24,235 nucleotides of DNA, taken from assembly GCF_035998295.1 (NCBI RefSeq), contig NZ_DASYHS010000263.1, positions 1 through 24,235 of the forward strand. Reading direction: 5' to 3'. The position numbers and the translations under genes were made by a program. The stretch comes from DASYHS01 sp035998295 (GTDB taxonomy: Bacteria > Pseudomonadota > Alphaproteobacteria > Azospirillales > Azospirillaceae). The notes under the pieces were generated by a model. That model ran no database searches. It saw only the letters and a program-made list of their open reading frames with translations, and was not told the DNA's origin. Shown here in pieces: positions 8,062-14,359 of the stretch; position 1 is the first letter of the stretch, and every line of letters begins with the position of its first letter.

Positions 8062-8080
8062 AGGCGCGCTCAGCGCGCCT
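8062..8080. other. Hairpin spanning the etfA stop codon
   Basis: AGGCGCGC (8062-8069) and GCGCGCCT (8073-8080) form a perfect 8-bp stem with the loop TCA. The etfA stop (8070-8072) is exactly that loop. No T-run follows on the minus strand, so it is more likely a stabiliser or attenuator between etfA and hbd than an intrinsic terminator. Confidence 0.5.
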
Positions 8081-9011
8081 TGTCCAGTTCTTCGGTCAAT
8101 TCGGGCACCGCCTTGAACAGATCCGCGACCAGCCCGTAGTCGGCAACCTGGAAGATGGGTGCCTCCTCGTCCTTGTTGATCGCGACGATGACCTTGCTGT
8201 CCTTCATGCCGGCGAGGTGCTGGATCGCTCCAGAAATGCCGACCGCGACGTAGAGCTCGGGCGCCACGACCTTGCCGGTCTGGCCGACCTGGTAGTCGTT
8301 GGGGACGTAGCCCGCGTCCACCGCGGCGCGGCTCGCGCCCACGGCCGCACCCATCTTGTCCGCCAGCTTCTCCAGGAGGACGAAGTTGTCCCCGGACTGC
8401 ATGCCCCGGCCGCCGGACACGACGACGCGGGCGCTCGTCAGCTCGGGCCGCTCGGACTTGGACAGTTCCTGGCTCACGAAGCTGGACAGGCCGGCATCCC
8501 CTGCGGTCTCCACCGCCTCGACCGCGGCGCTGCCGCCCTCGGCGGCAGCCGGCTCGAACGCGGTGCCGCGGACCGTGATGACCTTCACTGCGTCGGCCGA
8601 CTTCACGGTCGCGATCGCATTGCCCGCGAAGATCGGCCGCTCGAAGGTGTCGGCGCCATGCACGTCCGTGATCTCGGAGATCTGCGCGACGTCGAGCAGT
8701 GCCGCCACGCGCGGCATCAGGTTCTTGCCGAAGGTGGTGGCCGGCGCCAGCACGTGGCCGTAGCCGCCGGCGAGCCCGGTGACGAGCGGCGCCAGGTTCT
8801 CGGCCAGCGGGTGCGCGTAGTGGGGGGCGTCGGCCAACAGCACCTTGGCGACGCCCGCGACCTTGGCGGCCGCGTCCGCGGCTCCCCTGCAGTCGCTGCC
8901 CGCGACCAGGACGTGGACGTCCCCGCCGATCCGGGCGGCGGCAGTCACCGCGTTGAGGGTCGCCGGGCGCAGATCGGCATTCGAATGTTCGGCAATGACC
9001 AGCACGCTCAT
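8070..9011 (-). CDS. etfA: Electron transfer flavoprotein alpha subunit
   Basis: 313 residues, typical of EtfA/FixB. With EtfB it forms the soluble FAD- and AMP-containing heterodimer that carries electrons from acyl-CoA dehydrogenases to ETF:ubiquinone oxidoreductase. The C-terminal FAD-binding domain is intact: VVVSGGRGMQSGDNF, VGQTGKVVAPELYVAVGISG, AIQHLAGMKDS and VAINKDEEAPIFQVADYGLV. The N-terminal domain begins MSVLVIAEHSN. The start lies one base after the etfB stop, so the two are translated as a unit, as expected for a stoichiometric complex. Nearby mcd encodes an acyl-CoA dehydrogenase that needs ETF. It is the housekeeping short-chain type; nothing suggests the nitrogen-fixation FixAB variant. 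Confidence 0.97.
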   Translation of the reverse strand: MSVLVIAEHSNADLRPATLNAVTAAARIGGDVHVLVAGSDCRGAADAAAKVAGVAKVLLADAPHYAHPLAENLAPLVTGLAGGYGHVLAPATTFGKNLMPRVAALLDVAQISEITDVHGADTFERPIFAGNAIATVKSADAVKVITVRGTAFEPAAAEGGSAAVEAVETAGDAGLSSFVSQELSKSERPELTSARVVVSGGRGMQSGDNFVLLEKLADKMGAAVGASRAAVDAGYVPNDYQVGQTGKVVAPELYVAVGISGAIQHLAGMKDSKVIVAINKDEEAPIFQVADYGLVADLFKAVPELTEELDKAR

Positions 9012-9012
9012 G

Positions 9013-9762
9013 TCAGATCACCCGCGCTTCGTTCTTCAGCTTCTCGACCAGTTCGGCTACCGACTGGACCTTCACTCCGGCCTGCCGCTTCGACGGCTCG
9101 GCGACCTTCACCGTGGTCAGGCGCGGCGAGACGTCGACCCCGAGCTCTTCGGGGGTCGTCTGGTCGACCGGCTTCTTCTTCGCCTTCATGATGTTGGGCA
9201 GCGACGCGTAGCGCGGCTCGTTCAGGCGCAGGTCGGTGGTGATCACCGCCGGCAGCTTCAGCTCGATCGTTTCCAGCCCGCCGTCGACCTCCCGCGTCAC
9301 CGACACGGTGCCCGAGCCGGGCGACACCTTCGAGGCGAAGGTGCCCTGCGGCCATCCCAGCAGCGCCGCCAGCATCTGGCCAGTCTGGTTGCAGTCGTCG
9401 TCGATCGCCTGCTTGCCCATGATGACGAGCTGCGGCTCTTCCTTGCCCACGATCGCCTTCAGCGCCTTGGCGACCGCCAGCGGCTGCAGCTCGGCATCGG
9501 TCAGGACGTGGATCGCCCGGTCGGCGCCCATCGCGAGCGCCGTGCGCAGCGTCTCCTGGCAGGCCTGGGCGCCCAGGCTGACGGCCACGACCTCGGTGGC
9601 CGTCCCCGCTTCCTTCAGGCGGACCGCCTCCTCGACGGCGATCTCGTCGAAGGGGTTCATGGACATCTTGACGTTGGCCGTCTCGACTCCCGTGCCGTCC
9701 GCCTTGACGCGGATCTTCACGTTGTAGTCGACAACCCGCTTGACCGGGACGAGGACTTTCAT
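9013..9762 (-). CDS. etfB: Electron transfer flavoprotein beta subunit
   Basis: 249 residues, usual size for EtfB/FixA. The N-terminus KVLVPVKRVVDYNVKI is characteristic, as are the MNPFDEIAVEEAVRLKE helix, VVAVSLG, and the recognition region VIMGKQAIDDDCNQTGQM around 133-150. The C-terminal helical arm that wraps EtfA is present. The start ATG at 9762 has AAGGA six bases upstream. The gene heads etfB–etfA(–hbd). A 166-base spacer to the adenosyltransferase stop holds a good promoter, giving a leader of about 100 bases in which I see no recognisable riboswitch. Confidence 0.97.
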   Translation of the reverse strand: MKVLVPVKRVVDYNVKIRVKADGTGVETANVKMSMNPFDEIAVEEAVRLKEAGTATEVVAVSLGAQACQETLRTALAMGADRAIHVLTDAELQPLAVAKALKAIVGKEEPQLVIMGKQAIDDDCNQTGQMLAALLGWPQGTFASKVSPGSGTVSVTREVDGGLETIELKLPAVITTDLRLNEPRYASLPNIMKAKKKPVDQTTPEELGVDVSPRLTTVKVAEPSKRQAGVKVQSVAELVEKLKNEARVI

Positions 9763-9871
9763 TGCTTATCCTTGGCTGGCATCGACGATGGAACGCACGA
9801 CAGGCGCCCGATGGCAGTCCGCGGCCGTCCTCCGATTGCAAATCCCGTCCGGCCGCCGCGAATCGTGGCGA

Positions 9872-9901
9872 ACCATAGGATTGGGCGGAGAGCCTTGTCA
9901 A
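9872..9901 (-). promoter_or_regulatory. Promoter for etfB-etfA
   Basis: On the minus strand a perfect -35 TTGACA (9896-9901) and TATGGT (9872-9877, four of six to TATAAT) are spaced by 18 bases. Start would be near 9865, about 100 bases before etfB. The -35 overlaps the foot of the hairpin that ends the upstream operon by two bases. Confidence 0.6.
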
Positions 9902-9920
9902 TCCGGCCGAAAGCCGGATT
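9900..9920 (-). terminator. Hairpin after the adenosyltransferase gene, possible terminator
   Basis: AATCCGGC (9900-9907) and GCCGGATT (9913-9920) form an 8-bp stem with a five-base loop, starting nine bases after the stop codon at 9929. Only the stem's own TT and one more T follow on the minus strand, so this is a weak intrinsic terminator or a 3'-end stabiliser. Confidence 0.5.
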
Positions 9921-9928
9921 TCCGCCGC

Positions 9929-10498
9929 TCAACGGTTGGCGCCGGGAACCCATAGCACGTCCTGGGTACCACCACCGTTCAGGTGGCGGGCCATCACGAA
10001 GAGATGGTCGGAGAGGCGGTTGACGTAGCGCAGCGCCGGGCCGCCGACGGGCTCGTCCATGGCGAGTTCGGTCATCAGCCGCTCCGCCCGGCGGACGATG
10101 GTCCGCGCGAGGTGGAGATGGGCCGCGGCCGGCGTGCCGCCGGGCAGCACGAACGAGCGCAGCGGCTGGAGCTGCGCGTTCATGGCGTCGATCTCGCGCT
10201 CCAGCCGCTCGACCTGGCCGTCGACGACGCGCAGCGGCGGATGGGGCGGATCTTCGCGCTCGGGCGTGCAGAGGTCCGCGCCCAGGTCGAACAGGTCGTT
10301 CTGGATGCGGGCGAGCATGGCGTCGGCGTCGGACGTCGCCGCCGTGTGCAGCCGCGCGAGGCCGAGCACGGCGTTCGCCTCGTCGACGGTCCCGTAGGCC
10401 GCGACGCGCAGGTCGTGCTTGGCGACCCGGCGCCCGTCGCCGAGCGACGTCTCCCCCTTGTCGCCCCCGCGGGTGTAGATGCGGGTCAGCCGGACCAT
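9929..10498 (-). CDS. PduO-type cob(I)alamin adenosyltransferase
   Basis: 189 residues, complete. It transfers the adenosyl group of ATP to cob(I)alamin, making coenzyme B12 and handing it to B12-dependent mutases. The ATP-binding N-terminal motif YTRGGDKGETSLGDG is at 8-22. The five-helix bundle carries YGTVDEANA at 35-43, FVLPGGT at 116-122, RRAERLMTEL at 137-145 and YVNRLSDHLFVMARHLN at 158-173. Four bases separate it from the upstream twin-TM gene, so they are co-transcribed. Next to mcd it most likely loads ethylmalonyl-CoA and methylmalonyl-CoA mutases; the Methylobacterium counterpart is called MeaD. No mutase lies in this window. Confidence 0.95.
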   Translation of the reverse strand: MVRLTRIYTRGGDKGETSLGDGRRVAKHDLRVAAYGTVDEANAVLGLARLHTAATSDADAMLARIQNDLFDLGADLCTPEREDPPHPPLRVVDGQVERLEREIDAMNAQLQPLRSFVLPGGTPAAAHLHLARTIVRRAERLMTELAMDEPVGGPALRYVNRLSDHLFVMARHLNGGGTQDVLWVPGANR

Positions 10499-10502
10499 GG
10501 CC

Positions 10503-10709
10503 TCAGCCCCCCGAGGACAGCAGCGCCAGGACGAAGAACAGCAGCGCCACTCCCTGGAGGATGACGCGCCAGCGCATCAGCCGGTTGCCGTTGCGGGCGC
10601 CGGACTCGCCGCCACGGGCCATCGTGACGATCCCGGCGAACAGCGACGCTACGACGGCCAGCATGGCGACGAGCATCAGGACGAAAAAGATCTGGCTCAT
10701 CCCGTTCAT
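10503..10709 (-). CDS. Small twin-transmembrane protein (HIG1-like)
   Basis: 68 residues from ATG 10709; a second ATG at 10700 is equally plausible and no clear ribosome site separates them. Two membrane helices (about 7-29 and 48-65) flank a short cytoplasm-like loop MARGGESGARNGNRLMRWRV. This loop-and-helix pattern resembles the HIG1-domain twin-TM proteins that in alphaproteobacteria are often encoded beside the cobalamin adenosyltransferase. Mitochondrial HIG1 relatives bind respiratory complexes, but no function is shown for the bacterial ones in this setting. It lies between mcd (30-base gap) and the adenosyltransferase (4-base gap) in one transcript, suggesting a role tied to electron flow or B12 enzymes at the membrane; that link is inference. 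Confidence 0.87.
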   Translation of the reverse strand: MNGMSQIFFVLMLVAMLAVVASLFAGIVTMARGGESGARNGNRLMRWRVILQGVALLFFVLALLSSGG

Positions 10710-10739
10710 ATAGCGTGCCGGTGCCGCCGGGCACAGGTC

Positions 10740-12407
10740 TCAGTTCCGCGTCAACAGGCCGCGGGCGACGACATGGGCCTGGATCTCGGCGGCACCTTCG
10801 AAGATGGACAGGATGCGGGCGTCGCACAGGACGCGGCTGACCGGGTATTCCAGCGCGTAGCCGTTGCCGCCGTGGATCTGCACGGCGGCGTCGGCGCCCG
10901 CCCAGGCGACGCGCGCGGCCAGCAGCTTCGCCATGCCGGCCTCGACGTCGCAGCGGCGGCCGGAATCCTTGGCCCGCGCGGCGTGCCAGGCGAGCTGGCG
11001 CGCGACCATGGTCTCCGCCGCCATCCAGCCGAGCTTGGCGGCGACCCGCGGGAAGGCGATCAGCGGGCGGGAGAACTGCGAGCGGCCGCGCGCATAGTCG
11101 AGGCCGAGCGCCAGCGCGTGCCGGGCGACGCCGACGGCCCGCGCGGCGGTCTGGATGCGGGCACTCTCGAAGGTCTCCATCAGTTGGCGGAAGCCTCCGC
11201 CCTCAGCCGCGCCGAGCAGCCCGTCCGCCGGGACCTCGAAGCCGTCGAAGGCGATCTCGTATTCCTTCATCCCTCGATAGCCCAGCACCGGGATCTCGCT
11301 GCCGGTCATGCCCTTGGCCGGGAACGGGTCGGCGTCGTCGCCCCGCGGCTTCTCGGCCAGCAGCATCGAGAGCCCGCGATGGCCCGAGCCCGGCGGGCCG
11401 GTGCGCACCAGCAGGGTCATCAGGTCGGCCCGCGCGGCATGGGTCGCCCAGGTCTTGGCGCCGCCGACGCGGTAGACGGCGCCGTCCCGCACCGCCCGCG
11501 TCGTCAGGTTCGCGAGGTCGGAGCCGCTGCCGGGCTCGGTGAAGACGGCGGTCGGCAGCACCTCGCCCGAGGCGAGGCGGGGCAGCCAGCGCGCCTTCTG
11601 CTCCGGCGTGCCGGCGAGGCGGATCAGCTCGGCCGCGATCTCGGTCCGGGTGCCCAGCGACCCGACCGCCAGCGAGGCCGCGCACAGCTCCTCCGAGACG
11701 ACGCACATCGCCGTCTTGCCGAGCCCGAGCCCGCCATGCTCCTCGGGCACGGTGAGGGCGAAGACGCCGAGTTCCGCCATCCCCGCGATCACCTCGGCCG
11801 GGATCAGCGCGTCCTCGCGGTGCCAGGCCTGGGCGTAGGGGGCGACCTTCTCGGCCGCGAACCGCGCGACCTGGTCGCGGATCGGGCCGAGCACCTCGTC
11901 CTCGCCGCTGCCGATGCCGTCGTCGCCGAAGCTGCCCGGGGCGAGCAGTTCCGCGGCCGCCGTCCGCGCCGCCGCGGTGGCGCCGAGGGTCGCCAGCCGC
12001 TCTACCGGCGGGGTCCGGAACCGCGCCAGCGCGGCCGCGTCCAGTCCCAGGTCGGCAGGCCGGACGATCTCGACCTGGCTGACCGGGATGCCGCCTGCGA
12101 GCTGGGCCAGGTATTCCCCGAAGGCGAGCTGGAGCAGCAGCGCCTCCAGCGGGCCGAGCCGGCCTGCCGCCTCCAGCCGATCGGCCCAGCCGAGCATCTG
12201 CCGCAGCCCCTCGACGGTGGTCGCCATCCAGGCGAAGCCATGGACGGCCACCTGGTGCCGGTCGAGCTCGGCCGGGTCCACCCGGCCAGCACTCGCGCCT
12301 ACCGTTCCCGCGACGGCGCGCCGCGCCTCGTCGAGCAGCCCCTCGGCACGCGCCAGCGCGTCGCGGCAGGTCGGCAGCAGGTCGGGAAGCGGGGCGGCGG
12401 TGGCCAT
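10740..12407 (-). CDS. mcd: (2S)-methylsuccinyl-CoA dehydrogenase, ethylmalonyl-CoA pathway
   Basis: 555 residues, about 170 longer than an ordinary acyl-CoA dehydrogenase. The extra N-terminal helical domain contains LLLQLAFGEYLAQLAGGIPVSQVEIVRPADL (residues 90-120, written here as its two halves LLLQLAFGEYLAQ and GGIPVSQVEIVRPADL), which I recognise from Mcd. The FAD-dependent core follows: TVPEEHGGLGLGK, FTEPGSGSDLANL (289-301), KTWATHA, the GRSQFSRPL helix, QIHGGNGYALEYPVSRVLCDAR and IFEGAAEIQ with catalytic E537. Mcd converts methylsuccinyl-CoA to mesaconyl-CoA during acetyl-CoA assimilation without isocitrate lyase, passing electrons to ETF, whose genes lie downstream. The start has GGAG seven bases upstream. 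An isovaleryl- or other extended acyl-CoA dehydrogenase is the alternative, but the extension argues against it. Confidence 0.88.
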   Translation of the reverse strand: MATAAPLPDLLPTCRDALARAEGLLDEARRAVAGTVGASAGRVDPAELDRHQVAVHGFAWMATTVEGLRQMLGWADRLEAAGRLGPLEALLLQLAFGEYLAQLAGGIPVSQVEIVRPADLGLDAAALARFRTPPVERLATLGATAAARTAAAELLAPGSFGDDGIGSGEDEVLGPIRDQVARFAAEKVAPYAQAWHREDALIPAEVIAGMAELGVFALTVPEEHGGLGLGKTAMCVVSEELCAASLAVGSLGTRTEIAAELIRLAGTPEQKARWLPRLASGEVLPTAVFTEPGSGSDLANLTTRAVRDGAVYRVGGAKTWATHAARADLMTLLVRTGPPGSGHRGLSMLLAEKPRGDDADPFPAKGMTGSEIPVLGYRGMKEYEIAFDGFEVPADGLLGAAEGGGFRQLMETFESARIQTAARAVGVARHALALGLDYARGRSQFSRPLIAFPRVAAKLGWMAAETMVARQLAWHAARAKDSGRRCDVEAGMAKLLAARVAWAGADAAVQIHGGNGYALEYPVSRVLCDARILSIFEGAAEIQAHVVARGLLTRN

Positions 12408-12463
12408 GTCGGAACTCCGTCGGCGGATGGCGCGGTCGAGGCTGCCGGAGCCCGCCGACCCGC

Positions 12464-12499
12464 GTCAACCACGTCTGCAACCATGTCCGTAACCGTATC
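12464..12499. repeat. Three tandem 12-bp imperfect repeats upstream of mcd
   Basis: GTCAACCACGTC (12464-12475), TGCAACCATGTC (12476-12487) and CGTAACCGTATC (12488-12499) are head-to-tail copies sharing the AACC core and a final TC, with most differences being transitions. They lie in the 141-base divergent spacer between mcd and the tail-anchored protein gene, which otherwise shows no clear promoter. They could be regulator half-sites. Confidence 0.4.
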
Positions 12500-12548
12500 T
12501 GCCGGCCGGCTGGCCTCCCGCGGCGATTCGGGCGAAGATCCCGGCAGG

Positions 12549-12950
12549 ATGACCTCGCCCGATGCCACCGCCCTTTCCGGGCGCAACCATGCCCTCCAGC
12601 GCGCCGAGGGGCGGAGCTGGCGTACGCTGGCGGTCCGGCCCGGCCGGGAGGAGGGGATGCGGCTGTTCTCGGCTGCCGTCGAGGCCGAGCCGCGGCGCGT
12701 GCTGCGCCTGATCGAGGTTGACTTCAAGGACGGGTCCGACGGCAGGGAGTTCGACTGGCGCCTGATCGATCTGCACGACCCCCGTCGCCGCGGACTGGTT
12801 CCGGACCTGTCCCCCGCCGCTCCGGCGCCGGCCCGGAAGGTGCCGCCGTCCCGCGGGCGGGCGCGGGTGCCGGTACGCCTCTATGCCGGCGTGGTGGTGC
12901 TCGGCGCCGTCCTCGCCGCGGCGATCTGGTTCGTTACGCATGGGGTGTGA
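12549..12950 (+). CDS. Small tail-anchored membrane protein of unknown function
   Basis: 133 residues from ATG 12549, which has GGCAGG immediately before it. An in-frame ATG at 12483 would add 22 residues; ATG 12657, after a strong AGGAGG, would remove 36 but cut into the conserved-looking domain. I recognise no family. Residues 20-78 look like a small mixed alpha/beta domain (GRSWRTLAV, then RVLRLIEVDF and DWRLIDLHDP), followed by a Pro/Arg linker and one C-terminal membrane helix (about 111-130), ending THGV. The topology is soluble domain in the cytoplasm with a C-terminal anchor. It reads divergently from mcd and converges on the ROK gene. Its soluble part faintly resembles the N-terminal domain of the cyclase-like protein at 5555-7099. 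Codon usage suggests a real gene. Confidence 0.65.
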   Translation: MTSPDATALSGRNHALQRAEGRSWRTLAVRPGREEGMRLFSAAVEAEPRRVLRLIEVDFKDGSDGREFDWRLIDLHDPRRRGLVPDLSPAAPAPARKVPPSRGRARVPVRLYAGVVVLGAVLAAAIWFVTHGV

Positions 12951-12953
12951 GAC

Positions 12954-12976
12954 CCGGCGCCCGGTCAGGGCGCCGG
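12954..12976. terminator. Possible bidirectional hairpin between convergent genes
   Basis: CCGGCGCCC (12954-12962) and GGGCGCCGG (12968-12976) form a perfect 9-bp GC stem with a five-base loop that contains the ROK stop codon. It lies directly after the stop of the gene ending at 12950. No T-tract follows in either direction, so termination would need Rho or the stem merely protects the 3' ends. Confidence 0.45.
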
Positions 12977-14140
12977 CGGCGCCGGGGAGATCCCGTCGGG
13001 AGCCGCGAGGAAGCCTTCCATCGCGAGCGCCACGCCGCCCATCTGCACGACGTCGGCGCCGAGCGGCGAGACCTGGATGCGCATGCCGCGCCGGACCGGG
13101 TCGAGGGCATGCTCGGTCAGCGCGCGCTCGACCGCCGGGACGATGAAGTCGGCGACGAGCGCCAGGTTGCCGCCGAGGACCACCATTTCCGGGTTGATGA
13201 GGTTGCAGACATGCGCGAGCGCGGTGCCGAGCCGCTCGCCGACGCGTTCCAGGATCGCCAGCAGCGCCGGGTCCCCGGCCCGCGCCGCCTCGGCCACTTC
13301 CCACAAATCGGCCGGCGACCGGCCGGCGCGGAGCGCATCGGAGAGGATCGCAGCCTCCGACACGTAGGTCTCCAGGCATCCGCGCTTGCCGCAGCCGCAG
13401 GGCCGCCCGTCGGGCACCACCATGAGATGGCCGATCTCGCCGGCGAAGCCGCTGGCCCCCCGGTACGGCTTGCCGCCGAGGAACAGCCCGCCCCCGAGGC
13501 CGGAATCGCCGGTCACGTAGACGAAGTCGTCGACGGTGCGGCAGACGCCGAACAGCCGTTCCGCGATCGCCGCCGCTTTGGTGTCGTTGTCGATCCAGAC
13601 CGGCGCCGCCACCACCTCCTGTATCAGCGGCCGGATCGGGGTGTCGCGCCAGCCCAGGTTCGGCGCCAGCACCAGCCGGCCGGTGCGGTCCATCAGCGCG
13701 GGCACGCCGACGCCGACCGCGCGCAGCCGCAGCCCGGCACTCCTGCAGACCGTCGCGATACCCTCGCCGAGCCGGCCGACCGCCGCCGCGACGTCCTTCG
13801 TGCCGGCGACATGGAGATGCTCGATCACCCGGCCGCCCAGCGTCGCAGCCACGATCCGGATCGTTCCCGGCTCGAGCCTGGCTCCGACCAGCATTCCCGC
13901 CGACGGCGGGATCGCGAGCGCCGTCTCCGGCCGGCCCACCCGGCGGTTCGCCGCGACCCCGCCGCGCTCGACGATGCCCTGCTCGGCGAGCTGGGCGACC
14001 ACGGCCGAGATGGTCGCCTTGTCCAGGCCCGTGTACCGCGCGAGGTCGCGTTGTGAGCACCCCGGATGCTCCCGCAACGCGTGGAAGACACGCGCTACGT
14101 TGAAGCGCCGGATGGCGGTGGAGTTGACCCTCGGCGACAT
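12965..14140 (-). CDS. ROK-family transcriptional regulator (XylR-like)
   Basis: 391 residues from ATG 14140, preceded by GAGGAGG; a GTG at 14200 would add 20 residues lacking family character. The N-terminal winged helix-turn-helix covers about residues 12-75 (SQRDLARYTGLDKATISAVV, with GRPE closing the wing). The ROK sugar-kinase-like domain follows with WIDNDTKAAA, the GEIGHL motif and the zinc site CGCGKRGCLE. Such proteins repress sugar genes and release DNA on binding the sugar. It reads divergently from the ABC–xylAB operon across 219 bases, so it most likely controls that operon and itself, with xylose or a xylose derivative as inducer. The sugar is inferred from the neighbours, not from the protein. 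Confidence 0.93.
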   Translation of the reverse strand: MSPRVNSTAIRRFNVARVFHALREHPGCSQRDLARYTGLDKATISAVVAQLAEQGIVERGGVAANRRVGRPETALAIPPSAGMLVGARLEPGTIRIVAATLGGRVIEHLHVAGTKDVAAAVGRLGEGIATVCRSAGLRLRAVGVGVPALMDRTGRLVLAPNLGWRDTPIRPLIQEVVAAPVWIDNDTKAAAIAERLFGVCRTVDDFVYVTGDSGLGGGLFLGGKPYRGASGFAGEIGHLMVVPDGRPCGCGKRGCLETYVSEAAILSDALRAGRSPADLWEVAEAARAGDPALLAILERVGERLGTALAHVCNLINPEMVVLGGNLALVADFIVPAVERALTEHALDPVRRGMRIQVSPLGADVVQMGGVALAMEGFLAAPDGISPAPPAP

Positions 14141-14195
14141 CGCCTCCTCGGCCCGGAGATTCGAACGTTGACGATCGTCCCGGACGCAGGTTACC

Positions 14196-14226
14196 GTCAC
14201 ATTAGTTCGAGGGTCTATTTAATTAG
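14196..14226 (+). promoter_or_regulatory. Candidate promoter and ROK operator for the pentose operon
   Basis: GTCACA (14196-14201) and TTTAAT (14218-14223) are 16 bases apart, a modest sigma-70-like pair in the only AT-rich patch of the spacer. TTAGTTCGA (14202-14210) and TTTAATTAG (14218-14226) form an imperfect inverted repeat (six of nine positions), centred in the promoter where a repressor would block polymerase. TTAGTT/AATTA half-sites resemble known XylR-ROK operators. The start would be near 14230, leaving a leader of about 130 bases. Confidence 0.4.
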
Positions 14227-14255
14227 CGGTCCCACCACCAAAGAAGGACCGTGCA

Positions 14256-14279
14256 CAGATCGGGCCGCGATCCGATCTG
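14256..14279 (+). promoter_or_regulatory. Perfect inverted repeat in the pentose operon leader
   Basis: CAGATCGG (14256-14263) and CCGATCTG (14272-14279) form an 8-bp perfect stem with an 8-base loop, in the predicted untranslated leader. A smaller stem, CGGTCC (14227-14232) with GGACCG (14246-14251), precedes it. It may be an RNA hairpin or a second dimeric operator; no known riboswitch class is recognisable. Confidence 0.45.
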
Positions 14280-14359
14280 GAGACGACAAATCAGGCGCGG
14301 CTTTGCGTTCGCACCGGCGGAAAGCTGCATCAAGGCCTGCATTGGGGAGTGACAGCACG

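Noticed and set aside
9759..9953. 64-codon minus-strand frame in the etfB upstream spacer
   Set aside because: No ribosome site, no recognisable domain, and it runs through the etfB promoter and the hairpin; treated as chance.
10479..12950. Plus-strand open frame of 823 codons
   Set aside because: Most of it is antisense to mcd and its neighbours; only the part from 12549 looks like a gene.
14170..14179. 10-bp palindrome GACGATCGTC in the ROK/ABC spacer
   Set aside because: A single short palindrome in GC-rich DNA, not aligned with a promoter and without a second copy nearby; too weak to call an operator.
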